Shown in pieces: positions 23,222 to 32,028 of a stretch of DNA of 33,548 nt. Origin of the DNA: Candidatus Hebobacteria bacterium. Lineage in GTDB: Bacteria > Armatimonadota > Hebobacteria > Hebobacterales > Hebobacteraceae. The notes below the pieces were generated by a model. That model did no database searches, was not told the origin of the DNA, and was given only the letters and a program-made list of their open reading frames with translations. Positions within the stretch are counted from its first letter, which is position 1. Every line of letters begins with the position of its first letter. The stretch is taken from the NCBI GenBank assembly GCA_029821885.1, contig JALGXV010000006.1:1-33548 (forward strand). Direction: 5' to 3'. Made by a program: the position numbers and the translations under genes.

Positions 23222-26041
23222 ATGGTTGTGAGGCGAGGTGTTGCTGTTGTAGCGGGCGTGTGTCTGCTCGCAGCGTGCGCGGCAGAGACCTCGGTGGCAT
23301 GGGCCGCGCAGGTCGAGCAGAGCGCCCAGGTTGTGGGCCAGTACGAGAAGCTGGAGCTCACGATCGGATATCTGCGCTTCCACGACGTGGGGTGGGACAA
23401 CTGGGCTCTGGGCGAGATCGAGGCCTGCGTTGAGGCGGGAATCGTCCGCGGGTGCCCCGATGGCTCTTATCGACCTGGGGCAACGGTTGACCGGGCCCAG
23501 ATGGCTGTGTACATCGCGCGGGGGCTGGCCGGCAGCGATGACATGGTACCCGCAGGACCGGCGACAGCGACCTTCTTCGATGTCCCCATCGATCATTGGG
23601 CGTTCGCTCATATCGAGTACGCCGTGAGCGAGGGGGTCGTGCAGGGCTTTGCAGACAGCCTGTACCGGCCCGAGGAGGAGGTCGACCGGGCACAGATGGC
23701 GGCCTTCGTGGCGCGGGCGATGGCCGGTGGGGAGGCCGCGGTGCCTGACGCAGGATGCACTGAGCCGCCCTTCAGCGATGTGCCCTGTGACTTCTGGGCG
23801 CGCAAGCATGTCCAATACCTCGTGGCAAACCGTGTGACCGGTGGCTATGGAGACGGGACTTACCGGCCGGACACAGCCTGTAGCCGGAACCAGATGGCCG
23901 CGTATATGGCGCGCGCGTTCGGCAAAGGCGGAGCCGACCTCAACGTCTTCGATCCGGAGCAGATCGCGATGGATGCGATCTTCACCGCACCGTCGGGGGA
24001 GTGCATTGAAGTGCCCGGGTTCTACTATCGGCCCTACCAGCGGCTGCGCTTTGCGGCGGGGGAATCGGAGTGGGAGGTGGTGCAGGCAACCGGGGGCGGG
24101 GTGTTCAAGGTACGCTTCGCCTGGGCGGAGGTGGGAGACTACAGCTACGAGGTCGTGGCGACCAGCGAGACCGAGTCGAGGAGCCTGGGCACGGGCACAT
24201 TCGCGGTGGCTCCGTCGGACAAGCCGGGGTATCTGCGGATCAGCGAGGCGGCGCCCGGCTACTTCCAGCATGAAACGGGAGAGCCCTACTTCGCGATCGG
24301 CGAGAATATGTCTGTGATGTACGGCTTGGGCACGTACAACTACGAAGCCTGGATGACGAAGCTGGCCGAACACGGGGGCAACCACGTACGGGTATGGCTC
24401 TGCTACCACATGAGCCTCCTTGATCTGGAGCATCTGCCGCGTCGCCAGGGCGACGGCAATGGCCTGGGACGGTATGATCAGGCGGCGGCATGGCGGGCGG
24501 ACTACGTGCTGGAGCTGGCCGATCAGCTCGGCATCAGAGTGATGCTGACCGTGGAGACCGCGAATTCGGTGAACATGGACCGGGCTGACGGCGCGTGGCA
24601 CAGGTCGCCGTACAACCAGGCGAACGGCGGGCCGTGCCACGAGCCGATGGACTTCTTCACCGATGAAGAGGCGAAACGCCTCTACCGGCAGCGTCTCCGC
24701 TATCTGGTCGGAAGGTGGGGATACTCCACCTCTGTGCTAGCCTGGGAGCTCTGGAACGAGGTGGATGGGGCGACAGGCTACCTCGACGATGTGGCGAGCG
24801 TCGCGGGATGGCACGAAGAGATGGGGGCGCACCTCCGATCCGTCGACCTGTGGGCACATCTCAGAACGACCAGCTGCGGATGGGATAGGGGCGGCTGGGA
24901 GATGAACGACGTGGCGGAGATCGACTACGTGCAGTCGCATCTGTACTGCGCCCACGACATGGCCGGCGCGATCCACGAGGCCTGCGAGGACGATGCCCAA
25001 TACGGCAAGCCCTACTACCCGGGTGAGTTCGGAGTTGGCGAGGAGGACAAGTGGAGCGATCCGGAGGGGGTCGCCTTGCACAACGGTGTGTGGGCGGCGA
25101 TGCTGTCCGGTGCGGCCGGCACGGCGATGAACTGGTCGTGGAATGTCGTCGATGAGTATGACCTCTACCGTCACTTTGCGGCTGTGGCGGCCTTCGCCTC
25201 GGACGTCGATTGGGTGAGCGAGAACTACCTGCACGAGTCGATGATGCTGGAGTATCCTCCCGGCGAAGTGCACTACACCTCGCTGCGGATCGAGCCGACG
25301 GGTGTGAGCTGGCATCCCGAGGACCGGCCCAATCAGCCTACGGGCTGCGATCCGTGCAACAGGGGCCCCTCCAGCTCCGGGTGGGTTGACAACAGCGCGC
25401 TCAGTCAGCTTCAGCACGGAGTGGTGGAATGGCCCGACTTGCACAATCCAGTCACGTTCTGGGTCGGTTATCCAGCGCCGGGCGCTTTCGAGGTAGAAGT
25501 CGCCGCGGTGTCGGGGTCCGGCGGAGCCGCATTGGATATCTCGCTCGACGGGACCACGGTGCTGAGCACAGACTTCCCGGACGACCTGCCGGACACGCAT
25601 GCACCCATGCACCAGTACGACGGGGTCTACAGCATCGATGTTCCGGGCGGCGAGCACGTGATCGTCGTCGAGAATCCAGGCGCGGCCTGGTTCCACGTCG
25701 GTTTCTACCGTCTATCGAACTACGTGACGGAGCCGCCACTGCGGGCGTTGGCTCTGAAGAACGAGACCAGCGCACTGCTGTGGGTGCAGAACACGGGGCA
25801 CACGTGGTGGGCTTGGCTTCAGGGCTGGGACCCCGAGCCTGTGGGTCAGTGCAATGTGAGGCTCACTGACTTGGCGCCGGGCACCTACGAACTGGAGCAG
25901 TGGGACACCTACACCGGAGAGGTCGCCGACCGGTGGGTCGACCAGTGCACCGACGGCACGATAAGCCTGACGACCCCCGACGGGTTGTTGTCCGACGTCG
26001 CGTACAAGGTGAGGCTGGTGGAAGCACAAAGCGGGCACTGA
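23222..26041 (+). CDS. SLH-anchored DUF5060/GH5-like glycoside hydrolase
   Basis: A 939-residue secreted protein. The signal peptide VVRRGVAVVAGVCLLAACA is followed by three N-terminal SLH repeats (about residues 50-238; RAQMAVYIARG and NQMAAYMARAF ends). Next is a DUF5060-like beta domain (about 245-335) and a TIM barrel (about 350-660). Glu513 in ELWNEVD is the likely acid/base and Glu602 in PGEFGVG the likely nucleophile, the clan GH-A arrangement of cellulase-type GH5 enzymes. A C-terminal beta-rich region of about 270 residues follows. It probably degrades a beta-glycan at the cell surface; the substrate is unknown. The third SLH repeat carries Cys residues matching the protein at 3587. 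ATG 23222 has a GGGAGGGGG site very close; GTG 23228 is equally good. Confidence 0.88.
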   Translation: MVVRRGVAVVAGVCLLAACAAETSVAWAAQVEQSAQVVGQYEKLELTIGYLRFHDVGWDNWALGEIEACVEAGIVRGCPDGSYRPGATVDRAQMAVYIARGLAGSDDMVPAGPATATFFDVPIDHWAFAHIEYAVSEGVVQGFADSLYRPEEEVDRAQMAAFVARAMAGGEAAVPDAGCTEPPFSDVPCDFWARKHVQYLVANRVTGGYGDGTYRPDTACSRNQMAAYMARAFGKGGADLNVFDPEQIAMDAIFTAPSGECIEVPGFYYRPYQRLRFAAGESEWEVVQATGGGVFKVRFAWAEVGDYSYEVVATSETESRSLGTGTFAVAPSDKPGYLRISEAAPGYFQHETGEPYFAIGENMSVMYGLGTYNYEAWMTKLAEHGGNHVRVWLCYHMSLLDLEHLPRRQGDGNGLGRYDQAAAWRADYVLELADQLGIRVMLTVETANSVNMDRADGAWHRSPYNQANGGPCHEPMDFFTDEEAKRLYRQRLRYLVGRWGYSTSVLAWELWNEVDGATGYLDDVASVAGWHEEMGAHLRSVDLWAHLRTTSCGWDRGGWEMNDVAEIDYVQSHLYCAHDMAGAIHEACEDDAQYGKPYYPGEFGVGEEDKWSDPEGVALHNGVWAAMLSGAAGTAMNWSWNVVDEYDLYRHFAAVAAFASDVDWVSENYLHESMMLEYPPGEVHYTSLRIEPTGVSWHPEDRPNQPTGCDPCNRGPSSSGWVDNSALSQLQHGVVEWPDLHNPVTFWVGYPAPGAFEVEVAAVSGSGGAALDISLDGTTVLSTDFPDDLPDTHAPMHQYDGVYSIDVPGGEHVIVVENPGAAWFHVGFYRLSNYVTEPPLRALALKNETSALLWVQNTGHTWWAWLQGWDPEPVGQCNVRLTDLAPGTYELEQWDTYTGEVADRWVDQCTDGTISLTTPDGLLSDVAYKVRLVEAQSGH

Positions 26042-26333
26042 GGGCTCGGCCCGCCTGTGAACTCCGCGCAGTCTGCCGTCTGAGCGGCCCTGGTTCTTGG
26101 GGCCGGCCCCACCTCGTGTGGTGCTTCCAGCATTACCCTCTGCATGCCCTATCATGGGCCGGCTCAACTCGCGACGCTTCTCGATGGCGCGATCGCGCAC
26201 GCTTGACATGGGCTGACCGACGCACCTATACTCGCGATGGGCGATGTCACAGCGCAGCGATGGCGCTGCCGCGAGGAAGTGTGCGCCGATTGGGCGAGTT
26301 CCCGGGCAGCGCCGAGCCGTCGGAGGGCGGCCC
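26042..26333. other. Intergenic gap after the glycosidase
   Basis: A 292-base gap. It holds a 12-base perfect palindrome GGGGCCGGCCCC (26099-26110), the promoter at 26203-26232, and the leader of the zinc-ribbon gene. No gene or T-rich terminator is seen. Confidence 0.5.
26203..26232 (+). promoter_or_regulatory. Strong sigma-70-type promoter of the zinc-ribbon/PHP genes
   Basis: Perfect TTGACA (26203-26208), an 18-base spacer and TATACT (26227-26232). It supports GTG 26334 as the start of the next gene, because ATG 26244 would lie only about five bases from the expected transcript start. Confidence 0.7.
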
Positions 26334-27038
26334 GTGGCGAGTGTATCGTGTCCGAACTGTGGGGCCACTAACCGAGATGGCGGGCGGCTGCTGGCCCGGT
26401 GCCGGCAGTGCCGCGCGTACCTGGCGGCATGCAGATATTGCAGATTCTACGACCTGCGACTGATGGACTGCACCCACCCGGCTCGGCCCGAAGAGCTGCG
26501 GATCACCGACCCGTCGGAGAGCCTCAACTGCTCGGACTTCACTCGCGTGGCCGGCGCGGTGGGCCGCCCGAGTCTGCGGGTCCTACGCACGGGCGTCATA
26601 GCCGCGATCGTCGTGCTGGCGGCCCTCTTTGCCATTATCGGCGGCTACCAATCAGCCACCAGCACCGGGCCTTCGGTCCTGCTGCGGACCACCGTGAGCT
26701 CGACCTCGGAGCTCAACTTCGGCGAGGGAACATTCGATGTCAGGGTTTTCGTCCGCAACGAGGCCGACTACTTGGCCCGCGATGTCCAGGTTTTCGTCTC
26801 CGGTCCCAGCATCGTGGACCTCAGCTGCGAGTGGACCGACCCGCCCGAGGCCTATGACGAAGGGCCGGGACGCTCCGTGTGCGGCTGGATTGGCAATCTC
26901 GAGCCGGGCCAGATCGGGTCGGTGGTCTTCCACTTCCGACCTCGGCAGCCGTGCCAGATCAAGCTCACGGCCCAGGTCACAGCAGCCAATCTGGAAGGAC
27001 CTAAGCGTATTGTTATTGCGGGGGAAGTCCTCCCTTGA
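26334..27038 (+). CDS. Zinc-ribbon protein with one membrane helix and a beta-rich domain
   Basis: A 234-residue protein, not named. GTG 26334 has GGAGG seven bases before it, whereas ATG 26244 has no ribosome site. Residues 1-70 hold a dense set of Cys pairs: CPNCG, CRQC, CRYCRFYD and a further CT and NCSDF, forming a zinc ribbon plus a second Cys-rich knuckle. A single helix (TGVIAAIVVLAALFAIIGGYQ) is at about residues 85-105. The rest, about 130 residues, is a beta-sandwich-like region (VFVRNEADYLARDVQVFVSG, then EPGQIGSVVFHF), like the CARDB/DUF11-type extracellular folds. It probably faces metal or RNA/DNA inside and a ligand outside; function unknown. The PHP gene follows after 37 bases. 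Confidence 0.75.
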   Translation: MASVSCPNCGATNRDGGRLLARCRQCRAYLAACRYCRFYDLRLMDCTHPARPEELRITDPSESLNCSDFTRVAGAVGRPSLRVLRTGVIAAIVVLAALFAIIGGYQSATSTGPSVLLRTTVSSTSELNFGEGTFDVRVFVRNEADYLARDVQVFVSGPSIVDLSCEWTDPPEAYDEGPGRSVCGWIGNLEPGQIGSVVFHFRPRQPCQIKLTAQVTAANLEGPKRIVIAGEVLP

Positions 27039-27075
27039 CGCCCCCGCATATCTTGCATAGTGGAGTTCCCCGCTG

Positions 27076-27915
27076 ATGGCATCTATTGATCTGCACGTAC
27101 ACACGACCGCCTCCGACGGAACCCACACTCCCACTGCGGCCGTGCGAGAGGCCCTCGCCAAGAGCTTGTCAATCCTCGGCATCGCCGATCACGACACCAC
27201 CGGCGGTGTTCGGGAGGCCGAGGAAGCAGCTCGCGGCACAGGCCTTACGCTCGTGCCCGGCGTAGAGCTCAGCGTCGGCGCCGAGGAATACGAGATCCAC
27301 GTACTCGGCTACTTCGTCGACGCCGAGCACACTGGGCTCCAGGAGGTCCTCTTCCGTCTCCGCAACGCGCGCAACCTCCGCAATGAGCGGATCGTCGCTC
27401 GCCTCCGCGAGCTGGGTGCGCCGGTTGATCTGGAGAGAGTCAAGGCGATCGCCGGCGATGGATCCGTCGGCCGGCCGCATATTGCGAAGGCGCTGGTGGA
27501 GGCGGGGCATGTGGCCTCGGAGGGAGAAGCCTTCGGGCGCTTCCTGGCGAGAGGGAAGGCCGGCTACGTGGGGCGGGATCGACTCACCCCTGGCGAAGCC
27601 GCGGAATCGATCCGCAGCGCGGGGGGAATCCCCGTTCTCGCCCATCCTGGGAAGCTCGGCTCGCGCCGCAAGATCGAGGAACTCCTCGAGATGGGAATGG
27701 AAGGGCTCGAGGCCTTCCATTGCGACCACGACGAGGCGCGAGTGCGGTTGCTTCTCTCCATCGCGGACGAGAGGAACCTGCTTGTCACCGGAGGTACCGA
27801 TTCCCACGGCCCGGACTCGGACCGTCCGGTCGCGATTGGGAGTGTGGAGGTGCCGGATTGGGTGGGGGAGCAGCTGCTCGAACGAGCCCCGAGCGGCTGG
27901 GCGGCGGCCTCGTGA
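27076..27915 (+). CDS. PHP-domain phosphoesterase (RNase AM/YciV-like)
   Basis: A 279-residue PHP-family enzyme. The metal-binding blocks are IDLHVHTTASDGTHTP at the start, GIADHDT, VPGVELS, RPHIAKAL, LAHPGK, FHCDHDE and TGGTDSHG. This order matches the COG0613 branch, which includes YciV/TrpH, a 3',5'-nucleoside bisphosphate phosphatase and 5'-to-3' exonuclease. Cytoplasmic, with no signal peptide. A TTGACG at 27035-27040 lacks a good -10, so the gene is probably read from the promoter at 26203. Its stop overlaps the next start by four bases (GTGA). Confidence 0.92.
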   Translation: MASIDLHVHTTASDGTHTPTAAVREALAKSLSILGIADHDTTGGVREAEEAARGTGLTLVPGVELSVGAEEYEIHVLGYFVDAEHTGLQEVLFRLRNARNLRNERIVARLRELGAPVDLERVKAIAGDGSVGRPHIAKALVEAGHVASEGEAFGRFLARGKAGYVGRDRLTPGEAAESIRSAGGIPVLAHPGKLGSRRKIEELLEMGMEGLEAFHCDHDEARVRLLLSIADERNLLVTGGTDSHGPDSDRPVAIGSVEVPDWVGEQLLERAPSGWAAAS

Positions 27916-28427
27916 GCGAGCTTGTAGAGGGAACTGCCGAGGCTCTTCGCGGCCTGCCGCCAGAGCTGGCCGTCTTCATCATCTCCGCGCTCCCCATCTT
28001 CGAGATTCGCGGGGGCGCGATAGCCGGTCTGGCCCTATACGGGATGCCGCTGACCGATGTCCTGCTCTTCGGCTTTCTGGGGAACATCGCGTCCGTGACT
28101 CCGCTGCTGCTCTTCCTGGAGCCAATGACTCGCTGGCTCCACGGGAACAGGCTGGCCGATCGGCTCTTCCACTGGCTGTTCGAGCGCGCTCGCCGGAAGG
28201 CCGACCAGGTGAATAGATGGGGGCCGCTCGGACTGGTTCTGTTTACGGCGATCCCACTGCCGGTCAGCGGCGCTTGGACGGCGACCTTAATCTCGATCCT
28301 GCTGGGAGTTCGAAGAGGGCGTGCGATTGCGTCGATCTACGCGGGGATCATCATCGCGGGTGTGGTCGTGTCTGTGGGGACGCTTGGGGGAATCGCGTTC
28401 ATCAGGAGGCTGACGGGTACGCCGTAG
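27912..28427 (+). CDS. Small multidrug export-like membrane protein (COG2426)
   Basis: A 171-residue hydrophobic protein with about four or five membrane helices. It has the family's FIISALPIFEIRGGAIAGL opening, a helical cytoplasmic loop (FERARRKADQVNRWG) and an AIPLPVSGAWTATLISILLG motif, as in the COG2426 putative small multidrug export proteins. The GTG start overlaps the PHP stop, so translation is coupled. The cargo is unknown. The frame is open further upstream, but only as a shadow of the PHP gene. Confidence 0.85.
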   Translation: MSELVEGTAEALRGLPPELAVFIISALPIFEIRGGAIAGLALYGMPLTDVLLFGFLGNIASVTPLLLFLEPMTRWLHGNRLADRLFHWLFERARRKADQVNRWGPLGLVLFTAIPLPVSGAWTATLISILLGVRRGRAIASIYAGIIIAGVVVSVGTLGGIAFIRRLTGTP

Positions 28428-28486
28428 AGCGGCGCATCTCGTGTGAGCGGCGGGGCCAACGGGGGAGCCGCGCGCCAGGGCGGCCG

Positions 28487-29140
28487 CTACTGCAGCACCC
28501 TCTTCGTCGTCTTGAAATGGAGCTTGGCGAGGCGGCGGAGGAGGCCCTCTCCGCCCCGTTGGTGGAGTTGTCGGGCGACGGGGACGACGTGGGTGGCCCC
28601 GCGGGGGAGCGCCGTGCCCACCTCCTCGGAGAGCCTGTCCAGGGCCCTCACGAAGGCGGCGCGAGCCAGGATCGAGGCCGCAGCAACGGCCGAATCGTCC
28701 TCGGCCTTAACGCGCTGCTGCAGCTCTATGGTGCGGCCGCGCTTCATCAGCGACTCCCTCAAGTAGCTCTCGTCGCCGAACTGATCGGTGACTGCGAGCC
28801 CGCACTCCACACGCCCCAAGACGTTCTCGATGGCGCGCGCGTGGGCCCAGGCAAGGAGTAGGTTGAGATTGCCCATCTCCGCTACGAGTTCGTTGTATCG
28901 AGGCGGCGAGATGACGACGACCTCGAAGGCCGGGCAGATCTGTTTGACGGCCTTCTCGAGCTCGCGGAGTCGGGGGAGGCTCGAAATCCGCTTGGAGTCC
29001 TTCACCCCGGCCTGGGGCAGCCTCGTCAGGGCCACCTCGTCAGCATAGGCGGCGGCCACGACCAGGGGGCCAAAGTAATCGCCCTTCCCGGCCTCATCCG
29101 TGCCTATGTGCGGTACGGGGCTGGCATGGCGCTGTGACAT
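28487..29140 (-). CDS. rnhC: Ribonuclease HIII, short form
   Basis: A 217-residue RNase H2/H3-type enzyme that cuts RNA in RNA-DNA hybrids. The N-terminal GTDEAGKGDYFGP block (residues 13-25) is the RNase HIII signature and supplies catalytic Asp and Glu. VKDSKRIS and the VTDQFGDESYL region provide the further acidic residues, and AEDDSAVAAASILAR follows. Typical RNase HIII has an extra N-terminal TBP-like substrate-binding domain of about 80 residues; it is missing here. ATG 29140 was taken as the start. A TTG at 29197, just beyond the stop of the upstream TPR gene, would add 19 residues. Neither has a good ribosome site. It is the last gene of the ABC operon. Confidence 0.88.
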   Translation of the reverse strand: MSQRHASPVPHIGTDEAGKGDYFGPLVVAAAYADEVALTRLPQAGVKDSKRISSLPRLRELEKAVKQICPAFEVVVISPPRYNELVAEMGNLNLLLAWAHARAIENVLGRVECGLAVTDQFGDESYLRESLMKRGRTIELQQRVKAEDDSAVAAASILARAAFVRALDRLSEEVGTALPRGATHVVPVARQLHQRGGEGLLRRLAKLHFKTTKRVLQ

Positions 29141-29202
29141 TGGGTCCGCGCGGCCTGCGCCTCGGGGCCGAAGCGGGCGCGAGCCTTCTCCGGGCAAGGA
29201 TG

Positions 29203-30165
29203 CTAGATGCTCGTGGCTTCGGCCGGGGGGCGGCTCTCACCGGGGGAACGGCTGCTCCCCGAGGACGGCTTCATGGGATGCCCGTAGGCCGAGCAGAATT
29301 CGCTCCCCTCGGGGCTGGGCAGGCCGCAATGCGGGCAGACGTCCCAGTAAGGGTTGTCGGGGTAGAGGTAGAAGTCGACGGAGCGCTGTGCCCGGGCCGT
29401 GTTCTCTCTCGCAATGATCTCGCGATGCTTGTCGCGGTCCTCGAGGTGGTTGTCGGTGATCCAGAATCTGTAGTTGTCGGAAACGATGACTTGGTGCTGG
29501 ACATCATCGGGTGAGTACGGATCCGTGTGGCGATTCTTCGCGTACTCCAGCGCCTCCACCAGCCGTGGGATGTCGAGCGTGCGCTCGAAGCACCGGTAGT
29601 AGAGGCGCGTCGTGTAGGACTTCGCCTCGGGGAACTGGTCGGCGCGGTAGAAGTACTCGGCTGCCCGGTGCATATCATGCGCGCGGTCGAAGAGCGTCCA
29701 TCCGAGCTCGAAGATCATCTCCCAGTTGTCCGGGTTGGCGTCGACTGCCCCCTCGAGGGCCCTGATGCCGCCGTCGAGGTAATAGCGCTTATCGACCTTC
29801 GTCTCGGCCTCCGCGTGCAGGTTGTAGGCCAGATGCCAGCCGTACACCTGCCAGGCAAGGATGAAGTGCGGGTCGAGTTGGGTGACGCCGTCGAGCAGCG
29901 AGGGTAGGGCCCACCAGTTGCCGCCGTGCCAGTCCCGCTCGACCCTCAGCCAGAGCATGTCTGCCGCAACCGTGCGGAACCCGCCGAGGGCGGCGATCAC
30001 GGCCGGCATCGGACCAACGTTGATCGCACTGGCGCGCCTGGTCTTGCGCTCCGGGTCGAACACGTGCGGCCGGAGCTGATGGATCGACTCCTGCATGGGA
30101 ACCGTCATCAGCAGCAGTCCAAGCGCCAACAGCAGCGTCAGATTACGGCTTCGCCGATCAGTCAC
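29203..30165 (-). CDS. TPR-like membrane protein with C-terminal zinc ribbon
   Basis: A 320-residue protein. The N-terminal helix LTLLLALGLLLMTVP (about residues 9-23) anchors it; the rest appears helical with tetratricopeptide-like segments (GGIRALEGAVDANPDNWEMI, then FELGWTLFDRAHDMHRAAEY). A C-terminal zinc ribbon CPHCG with a following CSAYGHP may bind metal. The GTG start (30165) is seven bases after the permease stop. Proximity suggests it works with the ABC exporter, perhaps as an adaptor or assembly factor; this is inferred from position only. No close named family is recognised. Confidence 0.78.
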   Translation of the reverse strand: MTDRRSRNLTLLLALGLLLMTVPMQESIHQLRPHVFDPERKTRRASAINVGPMPAVIAALGGFRTVAADMLWLRVERDWHGGNWWALPSLLDGVTQLDPHFILAWQVYGWHLAYNLHAEAETKVDKRYYLDGGIRALEGAVDANPDNWEMIFELGWTLFDRAHDMHRAAEYFYRADQFPEAKSYTTRLYYRCFERTLDIPRLVEALEYAKNRHTDPYSPDDVQHQVIVSDNYRFWITDNHLEDRDKHREIIARENTARAQRSVDFYLYPDNPYWDVCPHCGLPSPEGSEFCSAYGHPMKPSSGSSRSPGESRPPAEATSI

Positions 30166-30172
30166 TGGATCT

Positions 30173-31063
30173 CTACACCTGCCGATCGTTGAAGAATACC
30201 GAAGCGACCAACAGCACAACGATTATGTACAGGATGCCCACACCGGCGGCGTCGATACCTGCCTTGTAGCTCACCTGCATGAAGTTCGAAACCTCGTGCC
30301 GGAAATCGAAGTTCTCCAGCGGCGGCACGAGCCAGTAGAACATGGTGAAGAACCACTTCGTGGAGACCGTCTCGGCCCCGGCGGCCAGGTCGTGTATCTG
30401 GCTCTGGAGGCTTCCGATCGCCCAGATGATGAACGATGCGATGACGGTCATGGCCGTAGACGAGACGGTCGAGATGAGCACGATATAGGCGGAGAGCACC
30501 GCCACCGCGAAGTAGCTCATCACGGCGGCAAAGACGACGTTGGCGAGGTTGGGCTCGAAGGTGGAGTATGTCAGATCGGGAACGAAGTGGTCCATCACGA
30601 GAAGAACCGCGACGAGCACGACAGTCATGATCGTCATGATCGCGGCGAGTATGATGAGAGCGCCAAGGTACTTGCCAAGCACGAACTCGAACCGCCGCAC
30701 CGGCTTGGACAGAACGGCGTAGACGGTTCGGGTCTCCAGTTCCTGGGGAATCAGGAAAGCGGCCACGAAGATGGCAAGCAGGATGCCAAAGACGGTGATC
30801 GCCGATAGGCCGCCGCTAATGATCATTCGGGCCTGTTCCCTCGGATTCAAATAGGAGAAGACGGTCATGGAGAGCAGGATGAGCAGCACCAATACCACCA
30901 CGGCCTGCACCACGCGCCGGCGCCGCGCCTCGGCGACCGTGATCTTGGCTATGCGCCACGTGGAGGCCCCCCCGTGCCCCATCGCGGGTGCCCAGAGCCT
31001 GTGGGTGATCGCCAGCACGACGATAGCTACGAGCAGCCCGATCCCGAAAGCCAGCTGGCCCAT
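30173..31063 (-). CDS. ABC-2 type transporter permease
   Basis: A 296-residue membrane protein with about six or seven predicted helices, beginning MGQLAFGIGLLVAIVVLA. The stretch LIPQELETRTVYAVLSKPVRRFEFVLGKYLGALI is the typical ABC-2 (ABC2_membrane_2) cytoplasmic-to-helix segment. Further helices include IMTIMTVVLVAVLLVMDHF and AGVGILYIIVVLLVASVFF. Its start codon overlaps the ATPase stop by one base (TAATG), so the two are coupled and form one exporter. The cargo is unknown. Confidence 0.92.
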   Translation of the reverse strand: MGQLAFGIGLLVAIVVLAITHRLWAPAMGHGGASTWRIAKITVAEARRRRVVQAVVVLVLLILLSMTVFSYLNPREQARMIISGGLSAITVFGILLAIFVAAFLIPQELETRTVYAVLSKPVRRFEFVLGKYLGALIILAAIMTIMTVVLVAVLLVMDHFVPDLTYSTFEPNLANVVFAAVMSYFAVAVLSAYIVLISTVSSTAMTVIASFIIWAIGSLQSQIHDLAAGAETVSTKWFFTMFYWLVPPLENFDFRHEVSNFMQVSYKAGIDAAGVGILYIIVVLLVASVFFNDRQV

Positions 31064-32028
31064 TAGTGCACTTCCTCCCCGGCGTCCCGTTCGGGAGCGT
31101 CCTGCCGGATAGCCCGTACGAAGACGTCCTGCAGGGTCGGCCGGGGGCGATGCACTTCGGCGACTCGTCCGCCTGCCTCACGCACAGCATCCAGCACCGA
31201 CCAGAGCCTATCGCTAGACTCGTGCCCCATGCGTACCACGTCGCCCTCCACGCCGAGGACCGCGGAGTGGGCCGCGACCCGCGAGGCGCCTTCCGGGCTC
31301 ATGCCGCTTGCCGTTATCACGATCTCGGTGGGGTCTCCCGCCAACTCGGTGAGCGTCCCCTCTGCGACGAGCCGCCCGCGGTACATGATCCCCACGCGGT
31401 CGCAGACTTCCTCTACCTCGGCCAGGAAGTGGGAGCAGAGCAAGATCGTCTTGCCGCGACGCTTGAGCTCGTAGATGAGCTCTGTCATCTGATGGCGGCC
31501 CGCCGGATCGAGGCCGGAGGTGGGCTCATCGAGGATCAGGAGCTCGGGATCGTTGACCAGCGCCTGGGCGAGCGCCAGCCTTTGCCTCATGCCTTTGGAG
31601 CACTCCTGGAATGGCACCCTGCGGTTCGCCTGCATGCCTACGAGAGAGAGCAGCTCGTCCACCAACTCCTTGCGGCGCCGCCGGGAGTAGCCAAAGAGCC
31701 CGGCATAGAAATCGAGCAGCTCTTCCCCGGTGAATACGTCGTACAGGTAGGCATCCTCCGGCAGGAATCCGACCCTCTCACGTACCGCCAGGTCCGCAAC
31801 GTCGCTGCCGAAGATGTTGACCTTCCCGGAGGTCGGGAAGATGAGACCGAGGACGATCTTGAGCGTCGTCGTCTTGCCGGACCCGTTGGGTCCGACGATC
31901 GAGTAGGTCTCGCCGCGCCGAACGCCCAGAGTCAAGCTGTCGACAGCCTTTGTGCCTGCCGGTGCAAAGAGAGATCGATAGACCTTGCTGAGGCCCTCGA
32001 TCTGGAGTACGATCTCGTCACTAACCAC
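31063..32028 (-). CDS. ABC transporter ATP-binding protein
   Basis: A 321-residue ATPase of the DRA/CcmA-like group. Visible motifs are Walker A GPNGSGKTTT, Q-loop-like region FLPEDAYLYDVFTG, the signature region CSKGMRQRLALAQALV, Walker B LLILDEPTSGLDP and the switch histidine in LLCSHFLAEVEEV. A C-terminal extension of about 90 residues (MSPEGASRVAAHSAVLGVEGD onward) is typical of this subgroup. GTG start with AGGAGG upstream. It leads the minus-strand operon ATPase-permease-TPR protein-rnhC, read from the promoter at 32133-32162. Confidence 0.95.
   Translation of the reverse strand: MVSDEIVLQIEGLSKVYRSLFAPAGTKAVDSLTLGVRRGETYSIVGPNGSGKTTTLKIVLGLIFPTSGKVNIFGSDVADLAVRERVGFLPEDAYLYDVFTGEELLDFYAGLFGYSRRRRKELVDELLSLVGMQANRRVPFQECSKGMRQRLALAQALVNDPELLILDEPTSGLDPAGRHQMTELIYELKRRGKTILLCSHFLAEVEEVCDRVGIMYRGRLVAEGTLTELAGDPTEIVITASGMSPEGASRVAAHSAVLGVEGDVVRMGHESSDRLWSVLDAVREAGGRVAEVHRPRPTLQDVFVRAIRQDAPERDAGEEVH

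Noticed and set aside
23075-24640. 521-residue minus-strand open frame
   Set aside because: Antisense shadow of the nucleotidyltransferase and glycosidase genes; composition is His/Arg/Pro-rich and matches no family.
27035-27063. TTGACG before the PHP gene as a promoter
   Set aside because: At 17 bases the -10 would be TAGTGG, a poor match; the gene is more simply read from the promoter at 26203.
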